Origin: an uncultured Roseburia sp.
GTDB lineage: Bacteria > Bacillota > Clostridia > Lachnospirales > Lachnospiraceae
Direction: 5' to 3'
DNA: 20,875 nt
Assembly (NCBI GenBank): GCA_934358955.1
Contig: CAKRLC010000043.1
Location: 1-20,875 of the forward strand
Shown here in pieces: positions 8,286 to 17,000 of this stretch. Within the stretch, counting starts at the first letter, position 1. Each line of letters begins with the position of its first letter. The notes beneath the pieces were generated by a model. The model searched no databases. It worked only from the letters and a program-made list of their open reading frames with translations, and was not told the origin of the DNA. The translations under genes and the position numbers were made by a program.

Positions 8286-9425
8286 TTAATCCTGTGACGG
8301 CTTCATGCCATCCATGATTCCTGGATAAAGCAATGCTGCACACAGTAAAATATAAATATTCATAAATCCGTTCATGACAAACTGCTCTAAAACGGCATAC
8401 AGAGCCATACATCCGATCATCACAAGTTCTTTGTAATATCTTCCCCTGTATAAACGGAACAGGTTCCAGCACACTGCTGCAAAAAACAAAATTGCCACAA
8501 TAACACCACAATACAGAAATACAAACATATACGTATTGTCGATCAGACCATGATAACTTGCATAAAAAATTTCCTGCGTTCTTGGGAGGAAAGAAATACC
8601 CTGATCCTTAAAGTAAGAATTCATAATATAGATTCTTCCTGACACAAGATGATTCATCAATTTCATCAAAGGATTGGATGCATTATAAACCAGCATCGTA
8701 ATAAAACTAAAGATTGTACCAACAGGAACAGAAAGCGCCAGGATTATTTTTACCCTGTGATTTTTTATGAGCTTTTCAAAAATGATCAAAAGCCAGTTGA
8801 AGAAAAAGACTGCGATTCCTGTCCGGCAGAATGTAAATTCATAAAATCCGAGTGCGATCGCTGTCGTTACGACGAACCATTTCCAGTTCAGTCTCTCATA
8901 GTTATAATATAACAGAATATTGATCGTAATAAAAAGTGTCAAAAATGCGGTATTCGGTTCTATCAATCCAAAACTGTATACGTCGATCTCTACATATTTT
9001 GTATCAACTGTAACTGTTTTTCCGATATCATACGCACCAAAAATGGAACCAACTGTCAATATCAGCATACAGAAGGTACGGATATAGACATCGATCTTAA
9101 CCATATTTAAAAATGTGCAGTTTTTCATTGCGACCATTGTCATAAAAAGCAACAGCCATGTATTTTGCTTTGTATAAACAGACAGACCTAATCCTGCTCC
9201 CATCAGAATACAGATCCAGATCGTCTCCCGCAGTGTATACTTTGTCGTTACCATTTTAATGGCCCAAAATATCATGGTAAAAGCAAAAAAGTATTTATAA
9301 ATCCCATCTCCATGGTTATATGCAAATGCTTTCATCAGGATATTGATTGCAAAATAGCCGTAAAAAGCTATCATCCCTATTTCGTTCCAGTCAATTGTCC
9401 TGCAAAATTCCTTAATTTTATTCAT
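8286..9425 (-). CDS. Polytopic O-antigen polymerase/ligase-like protein (Wzy/WaaL type)
   Basis: Integral membrane protein of 379 residues with about 10 hydrophobic segments. In the Wzy-dependent pathway such a protein would polymerise lipid-linked repeat units at the outer face of the membrane; the related WaaL-type ligases instead transfer finished glycans. Visible landmarks are GLIEPNTAF (153-161), CRTG (200-203) after a membrane helix, the large outer loop with VSGRIYIMNSYF (261-272), and LIDNTYMFVFLYCG (294-307). SGR and DN-T/S-Y are recurrent in Wzy-like proteins of Gram-positive capsule loci. Which of the two activities it has cannot be decided from sequence. ATG at 9425 has AGAGG close upstream, and the gene starts 8 bp after the preceding stop. 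Its presence next to an ABC exporter is unusual. Confidence 0.78.
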   Translation of the reverse strand: MNKIKEFCRTIDWNEIGMIAFYGYFAINILMKAFAYNHGDGIYKYFFAFTMIFWAIKMVTTKYTLRETIWICILMGAGLGLSVYTKQNTWLLLFMTMVAMKNCTFLNMVKIDVYIRTFCMLILTVGSIFGAYDIGKTVTVDTKYVEIDVYSFGLIEPNTAFLTLFITINILLYYNYERLNWKWFVVTTAIALGFYEFTFCRTGIAVFFFNWLLIIFEKLIKNHRVKIILALSVPVGTIFSFITMLVYNASNPLMKLMNHLVSGRIYIMNSYFKDQGISFLPRTQEIFYASYHGLIDNTYMFVFLYCGVIVAILFFAAVCWNLFRLYRGRYYKELVMIGCMALYAVLEQFVMNGFMNIYILLCAALLYPGIMDGMKPSQD

Positions 9426-9433
9426 AAAACCTC

Positions 9434-10216
9434 TTAACCTTCTATTCTGCTGTAAACTGCGTAATGGTTCTGCACTACATCTGTCTTTTTATATCCGTAT
9501 GCGGTCAGATCTTCCGGTATCTGATGAAAATCAGTATTAAAAACAATATACCTGCAATTCTTTTCCCGCGCGATCTGCGTGATCACTTCTACATCCGGAT
9601 TTTCTTTGCACATTTCCTCATATACGATCTGTTCTGCTTCTTCAATATCTGAAATATATCCTTCTGCATTTCGTCCATATAACAGGCAGGCGGCTGCCGA
9701 ATACTGCCGGATGCTGCATAACAATTCGTTTGGAACAATGATCGTTTCTTTCCAGTCCACAAGTCTGGCCTGGACAATATCTGATATTTCAATGGCAGCC
9801 TGCGGCAGTTCATAATCATTTTCCTTTTCCGAATATGTCTGTGATGAAAAAACCGGTTTTCCGGTCATGACAATGCAGACACATGCCAACAGCAGCACGA
9901 CTGCGCGTACTGCCTGTTTTTGAAATCGATATGCCAGCTTTGTGATCGCAAATGCAGTCACAAAAACGATTGGAAGCATCCAGAGCAGACGCCAGTACAC
10001 TCCAGCCAAAAACTTCATTCCTATATATTTGAAAAAGAACGGGTTAAAGAAAAAGAACAGGATGAGAACAGACGGGTAAACCAGCAGCTTTCTGCATCTT
10101 TTTCCATAAAAAACGCAAAGCACCAGTGCTGCCATATATAGCAACCACTGTGCTGCCCCGTTTCCATATCCTATAAAATTTTGAAATTCACTCCATACAG
10201 CTTGCAAATATATCAT
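9434..10216 (-). CDS. Membrane protein with C-terminal soluble domain; probable C-terminal half of a split GT-C-like protein
   Basis: Protein of 260 residues with four hydrophobic segments (about 22-38, 46-62, 77-95, 103-119) followed by a soluble domain (about 125-260). The soluble part contains IIVPNELLCSIRQYSAAACL (159-178), LLYGR (178-182) and a CRYIVFN strand (221-227). Its end resembles the C-terminal domains that follow the membrane part of GT39-like and DUF6077-like proteins. It directly follows another membrane protein that has the start of such a protein but no soluble domain, so the pair may form one functional unit. I do not assign a reaction; outer-face side-chain glycosylation using a lipid-linked donor is a guess. 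ATG at 10216: the only good Shine-Dalgarno, GGAGG at 10230-10234, is 13 nt away, which is rather long. Confidence 0.72.
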   Translation of the reverse strand: MIYLQAVWSEFQNFIGYGNGAAQWLLYMAALVLCVFYGKRCRKLLVYPSVLILFFFFNPFFFKYIGMKFLAGVYWRLLWMLPIVFVTAFAITKLAYRFQKQAVRAVVLLLACVCIVMTGKPVFSSQTYSEKENDYELPQAAIEISDIVQARLVDWKETIIVPNELLCSIRQYSAAACLLYGRNAEGYISDIEEAEQIVYEEMCKENPDVEVITQIAREKNCRYIVFNTDFHQIPEDLTAYGYKKTDVVQNHYAVYSRIEG

Positions 10217-10244
10217 GAATGCTTTTTATCCTCCAACTCTGTTG

Positions 10245-11315
10245 CTATAGCATCATATAGTATATCAGGTATCCCAGACATGGCAATACTGCACCAAAAA
10301 TTCCGATTGCCCTTTTCCAGTTTTTTTCAAAAAAGAAATCTGTCAGTCCGTAAATTCCTACCACAACCGGTGCTGTCACGATTCCGATTCCGGATAACAG
10401 ACAGCTTCCGATGCTTAAGACATATATCACAATGATCCACGCACCTACGTGCTCTCGTTTCATGATCTGCCAGAACAGATAAAAAAACAGTGGAAGGCTA
10501 AAGCTTGCACAAACAGCCTTTCCCTGCCAGATTCTCAGTAAAAGCATGGAAGGCATCGTATGTGTTGAGGTATACCCCCACAGATTCAGCACAGACAGCA
10601 AAATCAGAAAATATCCTGTTTTTTCCCAGTCTCCTTTTAAAAGCGTATTTCCAATCAGTGCGTAGACTCCGTAACACAGCAAAATTAAAAAGAACGGCAA
10701 ATAGGTATGCGATAAAACAGCCGGTGCCATTCCACTCATTTTGCATAAAATAGACAGATACATCGCCCATGGTGACGTCAGATCTTTTTTTACTTCTCCG
10801 ACATCCCAATACATAAAATCTGCTGTGATCGGATCGTCCTGATACATTGAGTCATGCACAACAGCTGACACTTCTTCTGCAATAAATCTTGCATCATCAT
10901 CATCACTGTGTTCATATCTTGCAGGAATGTATGCCTGCATGAGGATCATCACGAATGCGATTCCGCAAAAAAGCCATGCTGCCAGATTCTTTTTCTGCCC
11001 TGACTGTTTTTCTTCCCGTGTCTGTTCTGTTTCTTTTCCTGCCATCCACAGTTTATGGATCAGTGCTGCAGCCACCAAGAGCTGCAGCGCGATCCGAAAC
11101 AAAATGGATGCATTGGTAAGACTTTGCTGCATTTTTACAAATGGCACCAGTATAAGCTGGCCCACTGCAAGCATCTGTACAAAGCCGATCACCCATGCAC
11201 TTAATAATCTTGCCACAGCATCCTTTATTCTCAGATAATCTGCAATAAGGGATCCGATGCAGGCTGGAATGATAAGAAACATCATTGTCATAAACAATAT
11301 GTTTTTACAATTCAT
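10245..11315 (-). CDS. Polytopic membrane protein, probable N-terminal half of a split GT-C-like (DUF6077-like) protein
   Basis: Membrane protein of 356 residues with about 9 hydrophobic segments. A long outer loop after the fourth contains SDDDDARF (137-144) and LTSPWAMYLSIL (179-190). Acidic residues in the first large outer loop and a following W/P-containing helix are typical of GT-C glycosyltransferases that use polyprenyl-phosphate sugars. RIWQGKA (261-267) is a further landmark shared, as I recall, with DUF6077-type proteins. An ATG at 11345 would add ten residues, but AGGGAG at 11325-11330 points to the ATG at 11315, which overlaps the Wzz gene end by 11 bp. The protein ends YYMML just before the next gene, whose product looks like the missing C-terminal part. 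Function is inferred only. Confidence 0.72.
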   Translation of the reverse strand: MNCKNILFMTMMFLIIPACIGSLIADYLRIKDAVARLLSAWVIGFVQMLAVGQLILVPFVKMQQSLTNASILFRIALQLLVAAALIHKLWMAGKETEQTREEKQSGQKKNLAAWLFCGIAFVMILMQAYIPARYEHSDDDDARFIAEEVSAVVHDSMYQDDPITADFMYWDVGEVKKDLTSPWAMYLSILCKMSGMAPAVLSHTYLPFFLILLCYGVYALIGNTLLKGDWEKTGYFLILLSVLNLWGYTSTHTMPSMLLLRIWQGKAVCASFSLPLFFYLFWQIMKREHVGAWIIVIYVLSIGSCLLSGIGIVTAPVVVGIYGLTDFFFEKNWKRAIGIFGAVLPCLGYLIYYMML

Positions 11316-12597
11316 ATACCAAAACTCCCTCAATGGAGATTCCATTTACATCTAATGCATTTTTTACTCTGAATAATGCTTCATTTGATACATTTTTTCT
11401 TCCGGATGCCACAAAGGATTTGTCACTCAGCTTTGCTGTCACAAATGTATCTGTGCTGTCTGCTGTGCTGTCCGTGTTGATCACGATGCGGTCATAATCC
11501 TTCTTCGCCTGCTCTAAGTATGCTTTAAATCTTGTATTTGCAGCAATATCAAAGCCTTTTTCCTCTTTGCTGTTGCGGTATACTGCATCCAGGTAATCGT
11601 TTAATGCCACCGGTGCCAGATTTTCTGCACTGCCAAGGACATATTCACTGATGCTTCCTGTATTCTGTGTATAGTTTCCATCTGATGACAGATCAATAAA
11701 TAATGTTTTCTTCTGTTCTCCTGCAAAACTCATTGCCAGCTTGAATCCTGTATCTTTTACCGGTGATTCTGCATTCACACAGTTTACAGTCAGTGTTTTT
11801 TCACCATCTTTGCTTAAAAAGCTAGCCAGTGCTTTATAGCTTTTTGCGCTGTGCTTCTCAGATTTGATCTGGTCGATCACAACCGTTTCAAAGATTTCAC
11901 GTACTTCTTCTGCATTGATCGGTTTTTTGTATAAAAGCATCCAGAAGCTGTATAATACGATCTCAACAATGATTCCAAGCAGGAATCCTGCTGTAAAAGC
12001 CTTGAATACACTCTTGTTAAACTCATCCTGGGAAATAGAATACGTATCGATCTTCTGAACAATACTTGTTGCATATGGCGCATCGACCACCTGTGCGCTG
12101 CCTTCACCCAAAACTTCTGTAGAAATCTTGATGATCGTATCCATAACAGCATCTGCATACGCTACTGCATCTTCCTGTGTTTCAATATGGAATTCTCCGA
12201 TCGTACATGGATAATTCACATAAAAAGATAAGAAATCAGATGCTTCTCCCTGGAAGACAGAAAATGTCTTTACAAAATCCTCATATGCCAGCTGATATTT
12301 CTGTGTTTTCATCAGCTCATCGTATGCCATTTTGCTGGTTGCAAGCTTGCTGACGGTTCCGATACGTTCTGTTGCTGAATCATCGTTATAATCAGAAACA
12401 TAGATCATGCCGGAAATCTGCTGGATATTTTCATAGTATTCTTTTTCCACAAATCCGTGGTTTAATTTGTATTTATATCCTCCAAGGATCACTCCACAGA
12501 GTAATCCCAAAATAATGGCAAGCCACCACATCCGCAGATTGTAACGGATAATGTCTACTACACTGTACTCTTTGTTGGTCTTATATTCTTTGTTCAT
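11305..12597 (-). CDS. Wzz-type chain-length regulator fused to an apparently inactive BY-kinase domain
   Basis: Predicted polysaccharide co-polymerase of 430 residues controlling polymer length at the membrane. A first membrane helix at about 23-41 (WWLAIILGLLCGVILGG) and a second at about 199-223 flank an external domain, the Wzz/CpsC arrangement. Beyond the second helix lie about 205 cytoplasmic residues with the strand order of a Wzc/CpsD tyrosine kinase. They include TLTVNCVNAESPVKDTGFKL (268-287) where the Walker A loop should be, TLFIDLSSDG (298-307) for Walker A', and YDRIVINTDST (368-378) for Walker B, ending GVLVYEL. The GxxGxGK(S/T) loop and the terminal tyrosine cluster are absent. 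A TTG at 12636 also opens the frame, but AAGGAG at 12604-12609 selects the ATG at 12597. Confidence 0.85.
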   Translation of the reverse strand: MNKEYKTNKEYSVVDIIRYNLRMWWLAIILGLLCGVILGGYKYKLNHGFVEKEYYENIQQISGMIYVSDYNDDSATERIGTVSKLATSKMAYDELMKTQKYQLAYEDFVKTFSVFQGEASDFLSFYVNYPCTIGEFHIETQEDAVAYADAVMDTIIKISTEVLGEGSAQVVDAPYATSIVQKIDTYSISQDEFNKSVFKAFTAGFLLGIIVEIVLYSFWMLLYKKPINAEEVREIFETVVIDQIKSEKHSAKSYKALASFLSKDGEKTLTVNCVNAESPVKDTGFKLAMSFAGEQKKTLFIDLSSDGNYTQNTGSISEYVLGSAENLAPVALNDYLDAVYRNSKEEKGFDIAANTRFKAYLEQAKKDYDRIVINTDSTADSTDTFVTAKLSDKSFVASGRKNVSNEALFRVKNALDVNGISIEGVLVYEL

Positions 12598-12603
12598 TCT
12601 GTT

Positions 12604-12609
12604 CTCCTT
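12604..12609 (-). promoter_or_regulatory. Shine-Dalgarno sequence of the Wzz-type gene
   Basis: AAGGAG on the minus strand, 6 nt before the ATG at 12597 and 1 nt past the TAA of the preceding transferase gene. It decides the start over the in-frame TTG at 12636, which would overlap the upstream coding region by 26 bp. Confidence 0.85.
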
Positions 12610-12610
12610 A

Positions 12611-14032
12611 TTATTCTCCGCCTTTTTCAAAAACAACTTTTATGGTCTTCAATATGATCTTGATATCCAGTCCGATCGTCCAGTTATCAATATACTGAAG
12701 ATCTAATTTGACGACTTCCTCAAAATCCGTGATATCATTTCTTCCGCTTACCTGCCAGAGTCCTGTGATTCCCGGTTTCGCGCTTAATCTCCTCTTCTGG
12801 TAAGATTCATACTGACGGAATTCATCTACTGTTGGTGGTCTTGTACCAACCAGACTCATATCACCTTTTAAAACGTTTAAGAACTGAGGCAGTTCATCAA
12901 TACTTGTTTTACGGATGAATTTTCCAACCTTTGTAATACGTGGGTCATCTTTCATTTTGAACATCAGACCGTTCATCTCATTCTGCGCTTCTAATTCTTT
13001 TTTCCGCTCCTCAGCATCCTGATACATGGACCGGAACTTATATATTTTAAAGAACCTTCCATTTTTTCCCACTCGCTTCTGTGAGAAAAACAGTGGTCCC
13101 GGTGATTCGAGCAGCAGCACCGGTGCAAGGAATACTGTCACAACTGCGGTAATGGCGAGTCCGACAATTGCTCCTGCGATATCCATAAGACGCTTTACAA
13201 GAAGCATCTTCCAGTCATAAGACTGATTGGAAAAAGTCAGCACAGGGATGTTTCCAACCATTCCAAAGCTTTTGTGGAATTCATCAAACTGCTGCAATAC
13301 TTCGATAGAAACATGAACGGTTGCACCCATCTGTTCAAATTGATCAACCACGGTTTTTAACCCTGCCCCGTCCTCATACGGAACATTGATAAATACCTCA
13401 TCGACGATCTGCTCTGTTGCATATTGCATCATGTTATTCATTGTTGCTACGACAGGTATCCCCTCATACCATCTTCCAACCTGGTTGTCATCGATGACGG
13501 CGATGCTTGTGATCTTTCTTGCCCAGTCTTTTATACTGTTAGAATCCTTTACGCTCTCCTGTACACGGTCGGCCGTTGTTACCAGGAAAATCTGGTTAAC
13601 TGCCTTTTTATTCCGGTAAATACGCAGCAGATAATATTTGATCACAAGATGTGTTGCAAAAAAGAGAATGAGATTGATGCAGGCCGCTGCAATATAAACA
13701 CCTCGTGATACTTCTGCATTATTATGTTTTACAAAGATGGTCAGCGTTGAGATCAGCATCAGCGCAATGCTGGCCTTCACTGCTACCATAAACTCTTTTC
13801 CGGATGTTCTTCTGATAAAATCCTTTTCCAGATCGGAAAATAAAATCAACAGCAGATATGCGATAAATGTAATATAGAAGTTATCCATCAATTCCAATCG
13901 CATATTTACTACAGATACATTTCTGTATCCTACCAGCCAGATATATCCTGCGCCAAAATAGCTTGCAAGAAAGCATATCATGTCTAACAGGATCAGAAGG
14001 ACACTCTGTACTTTTTCTCTTGTCTGATTCAT
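12611..14032 (-). CDS. Polyprenyl-phosphate sugar-1-phosphate transferase (WbaP/CpsE type), initiating enzyme
   Basis: Initiating phosphoglycosyltransferase, 473 residues, which transfers a sugar-1-phosphate from a UDP-sugar to undecaprenyl phosphate at the inner face of the membrane. Four hydrophobic segments (about 11-34, 51-67, 82-101, 112-135) precede a soluble CoA-binding-like Rossmann domain (about 145-260). A re-entrant hydrophobic segment follows at 284-306, then the catalytic domain: ESPGP (308-312), KIYKFRSM (329-336), DELPQFLNVLKGDMSLVGTR (379-398) and PGITGLWQVSGR (420-431). All hallmark motifs of the family are present, with the catalytic Asp-Glu pair in SIDELPQ. Whether glucose, galactose or another sugar is loaded cannot be read. 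ATG at 14032 has GAGGAAAG upstream. Its presence implies a lipid-linked assembly route. Confidence 0.95.
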   Translation of the reverse strand: MNQTREKVQSVLLILLDMICFLASYFGAGYIWLVGYRNVSVVNMRLELMDNFYITFIAYLLLILFSDLEKDFIRRTSGKEFMVAVKASIALMLISTLTIFVKHNNAEVSRGVYIAAACINLILFFATHLVIKYYLLRIYRNKKAVNQIFLVTTADRVQESVKDSNSIKDWARKITSIAVIDDNQVGRWYEGIPVVATMNNMMQYATEQIVDEVFINVPYEDGAGLKTVVDQFEQMGATVHVSIEVLQQFDEFHKSFGMVGNIPVLTFSNQSYDWKMLLVKRLMDIAGAIVGLAITAVVTVFLAPVLLLESPGPLFFSQKRVGKNGRFFKIYKFRSMYQDAEERKKELEAQNEMNGLMFKMKDDPRITKVGKFIRKTSIDELPQFLNVLKGDMSLVGTRPPTVDEFRQYESYQKRRLSAKPGITGLWQVSGRNDITDFEEVVKLDLQYIDNWTIGLDIKIILKTIKVVFEKGGE

Positions 14033-14076
14033 TCGGTCTTTCCTCGCTTATTTTTGAATCTTATTTTGATATTTTT

Positions 14077-17000
14077 TCAGTCATATGCCAATGTAAACTC
14101 TTCCCCATTCCGGTCAAAGTTCCGGTTGTAGTACGGATCCCATTTTATCATTTCTCCGTACTGTCTCTGGAATTCTTCATCCTCGATCAGGATCTGATGC
14201 GGGGAGTCTGCTGTTTCGTCCACATATAACTCTGCATATGGCGAAAAGATCACATAATCTCCATTTTTCTGCAGCTCCAGGCATAACTGGATCCCTGCCT
14301 GGGCAGCGGTCAGTTTTTCATTCCAACCGTTTGTTTTTAAGAAACGCTCTTTCTTTATTGCCATGCCATTGACTGCGATCGCGCTCACGCACTGTTGTGT
14401 GATCGCATGGTTAAAATAACCGTTGCTGTCTTTTTCATGTCCCACAAACAGCCCGGATGCCGTTCCCTGTAAACCAACGACCAGTCCTGCTGAAAGGACA
14501 TTTCCATCTGTATTCAGAAGCTTTGGTCCTGCAGCTGCGACTTCCTCCCGCATGACATTTGCTGCAAGTACATGAAGCCAGTTGTCTTTTTCTGCGCCCT
14601 TTGCAGAAGACAGATACAGTATGATTTCCCCGGTTGCTTTTTGGGTTGCCTTATTTAATTCTTCCGGCACAAACCGTTCACTTCCGGTTTCGATCACTTC
14701 ATAATTCCGGTACGTCATTCCACGGAGCAGTTCTGCGATCGCTTCTTTTCTAGTTGTTATGATGGAAACAAGAGGTTCCTTTTCCAATGGGTAATATACT
14801 TCATACATTCCATAATATCTTCCCATTTTCACTTCGGCTTCCTCCAGGCCGCCTGCTTTAAGATCCAGCCCGATCGCCCGTTTTCCTGCTTCATAGCAGT
14901 AGAGCTTACTCTCCGGATTCATCGCTGTTGAATTCGGATGACAGCGCCAGTGATATAAAATCTTTGGAATGTGTACGATCTGTGATGCATTTCTGATACA
15001 GCGCAAAATAAAATCATAATCCTGTGAACCATCACAGCTGCTGTCAAATCCGACTACTTTTTCCACGATTTCTTTTTTCGCGGTAAAGAAATGACAGATA
15101 TAATTGCAGCTCTTTAAATAATCCGGATTGTAATCCGGTTTGAAATGCGGATCAAAATACTCTTCCAGATCCAGTGACACTTTATCTTCATCTGTATAAA
15201 TGATATCTGCGTTTTTCTCATTGATCGCCTTAACGACCTCATATAGCGTATCAACCTCTAAAATATCATCGTGATCTAACAGACCGATATAATCTCCGTC
15301 AGCAAGGCTTAACGCCTCATTCGTATTGCCTGAAATTCCATAATTTCCATCCAAAAGCTTATATTTTACTCTGGAATCTTTCTTTTTGTATTCTTCTAAG
15401 ATGCCGTCAATACTGTGATCCATACTTCCATCTGCAATGCAAAGCTCCCAGTTGCCATAGGTCTGCTTCTGCACGGATTCGATCATTTCCCGTAAGAACT
15501 TCTCCGGTGTCCGGTATGCCGGAACAATGATACTGATCTTCGGCTGGAATGGAAATTCCTGTTTTTCCTGTTTCTCTATTTCTTTTTCATCCGGCAGCTG
15601 GAATCTTCTCCATGCTGCATACGGAACATTTTTCGGATTTAATCGTCTTTTTCTGATACGGTATAATTCCCGGATTCCATACGTCTTCCGATAGAACCGG
15701 TCGTCTTCTTTTGTCTTTTCATCCCTGCAGCTTCGCATTGCCGCTGCATTTGGATACCGTCTCTCATTTTCCCGTATTTTTCTTGCAAAATACTCATATG
15801 TAATCTCATGGATCTCTTCTTTGGTCCCACAGGAAAAAATAAGCTGATAGGTCTTGTCCTTTCCTGCATTCCATACAAAGTTAAATCCCCAGTATGGCTC
15901 TTCTACATCGATTTTCTGCGCCTCGGCCACATCCGGACGCATGGTTCTCGTCAGTGTCTCTCCGACACTTTCCCCGTCAGTTGCTTTTAAAGTGATCTCC
16001 GTCGGATGATATGCCCCGTTTTCATCTACAGCATACGCCCATCCACAACAGATCACCGTCCCCATGTTATATTCCAGACGGTCAATATTGTATGCGATTT
16101 TCTTAATCATACTATTACTAGTTTTCCCCGGATTCATACAGTTTAATCCCTGATTCTTCTCCAATTCTTTTAATTCTTCAAAGGAAATCTCCTTTGTTTT
16201 GATCTTTTTCTTCATATCGCGGATCGGGTAGACGCCTCCACGGATGTATTCCTGAAAATGCTGCTCCATCTGTTCATAGCAGCGTATCTCTTCCTCTGTG
16301 ATCCCGGTCTGTTTCATCAGCCGGTCAAAATCCAGCGCACTGCATTTTGTGATCTGGTGATACGCCAGAAAACATGCGCGATAAATCACAAAGTTTTTTG
16401 GAATCGGGAATTCAAAGGTCCATTCATAATCAATGACCTGCCATTTTCCCTCATCTGTCAGGATATTGGAAAATATAAGATCAATATCACTGACTTTTGC
16501 ACAATTTAAATGCTCAGGCAGACGTACTTCCCCAAATACCTCTTTGAATTCTTCTGTCATAGCAAACGGCACATTGCCGCCATCTTCTGTAATCCATGTA
16601 AGATATCTGTTTACAAGCTCTGCTACCTGATATTCCTGTTTCCCTGCAAGAAGATCTTCCATCTCCTGCTGTAATGTTTTTCCCTGTAAAAATGGGGATA
16701 CGGCTCTTGCCCCATCCTCTTTGCACGGACAGAATAAAATATCCGGACAGGTAAAGTTTTCTTTCAGCTCCTGCGCCACTCTGGCTATATGACGGATATG
16801 TGCTTCCCCGTCTTTTTGCAGTGCATATTTATATACTGCTTTCTCTCCGTCCAGTTTCGCCACTATGTCCGTTCGCACCTGAAACTTTGCCGCCCGCTCA
16901 TTGGAATATCTTGTATACACAGTTTCCACTGCCCTCTGACCGGCAAGGATCAAAAATGAGTTCGAAAATTCTGTGAATAGTCCCTCTTCCAATAATGTGT

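Noticed and set aside
10217..10244. Single frameshift joining the two membrane genes
   Set aside because: The downstream frame has a TAA just before its ATG and further stops upstream, and the gap has its own GGAGG, so two real genes are more likely than a sequencing or mutational frameshift.
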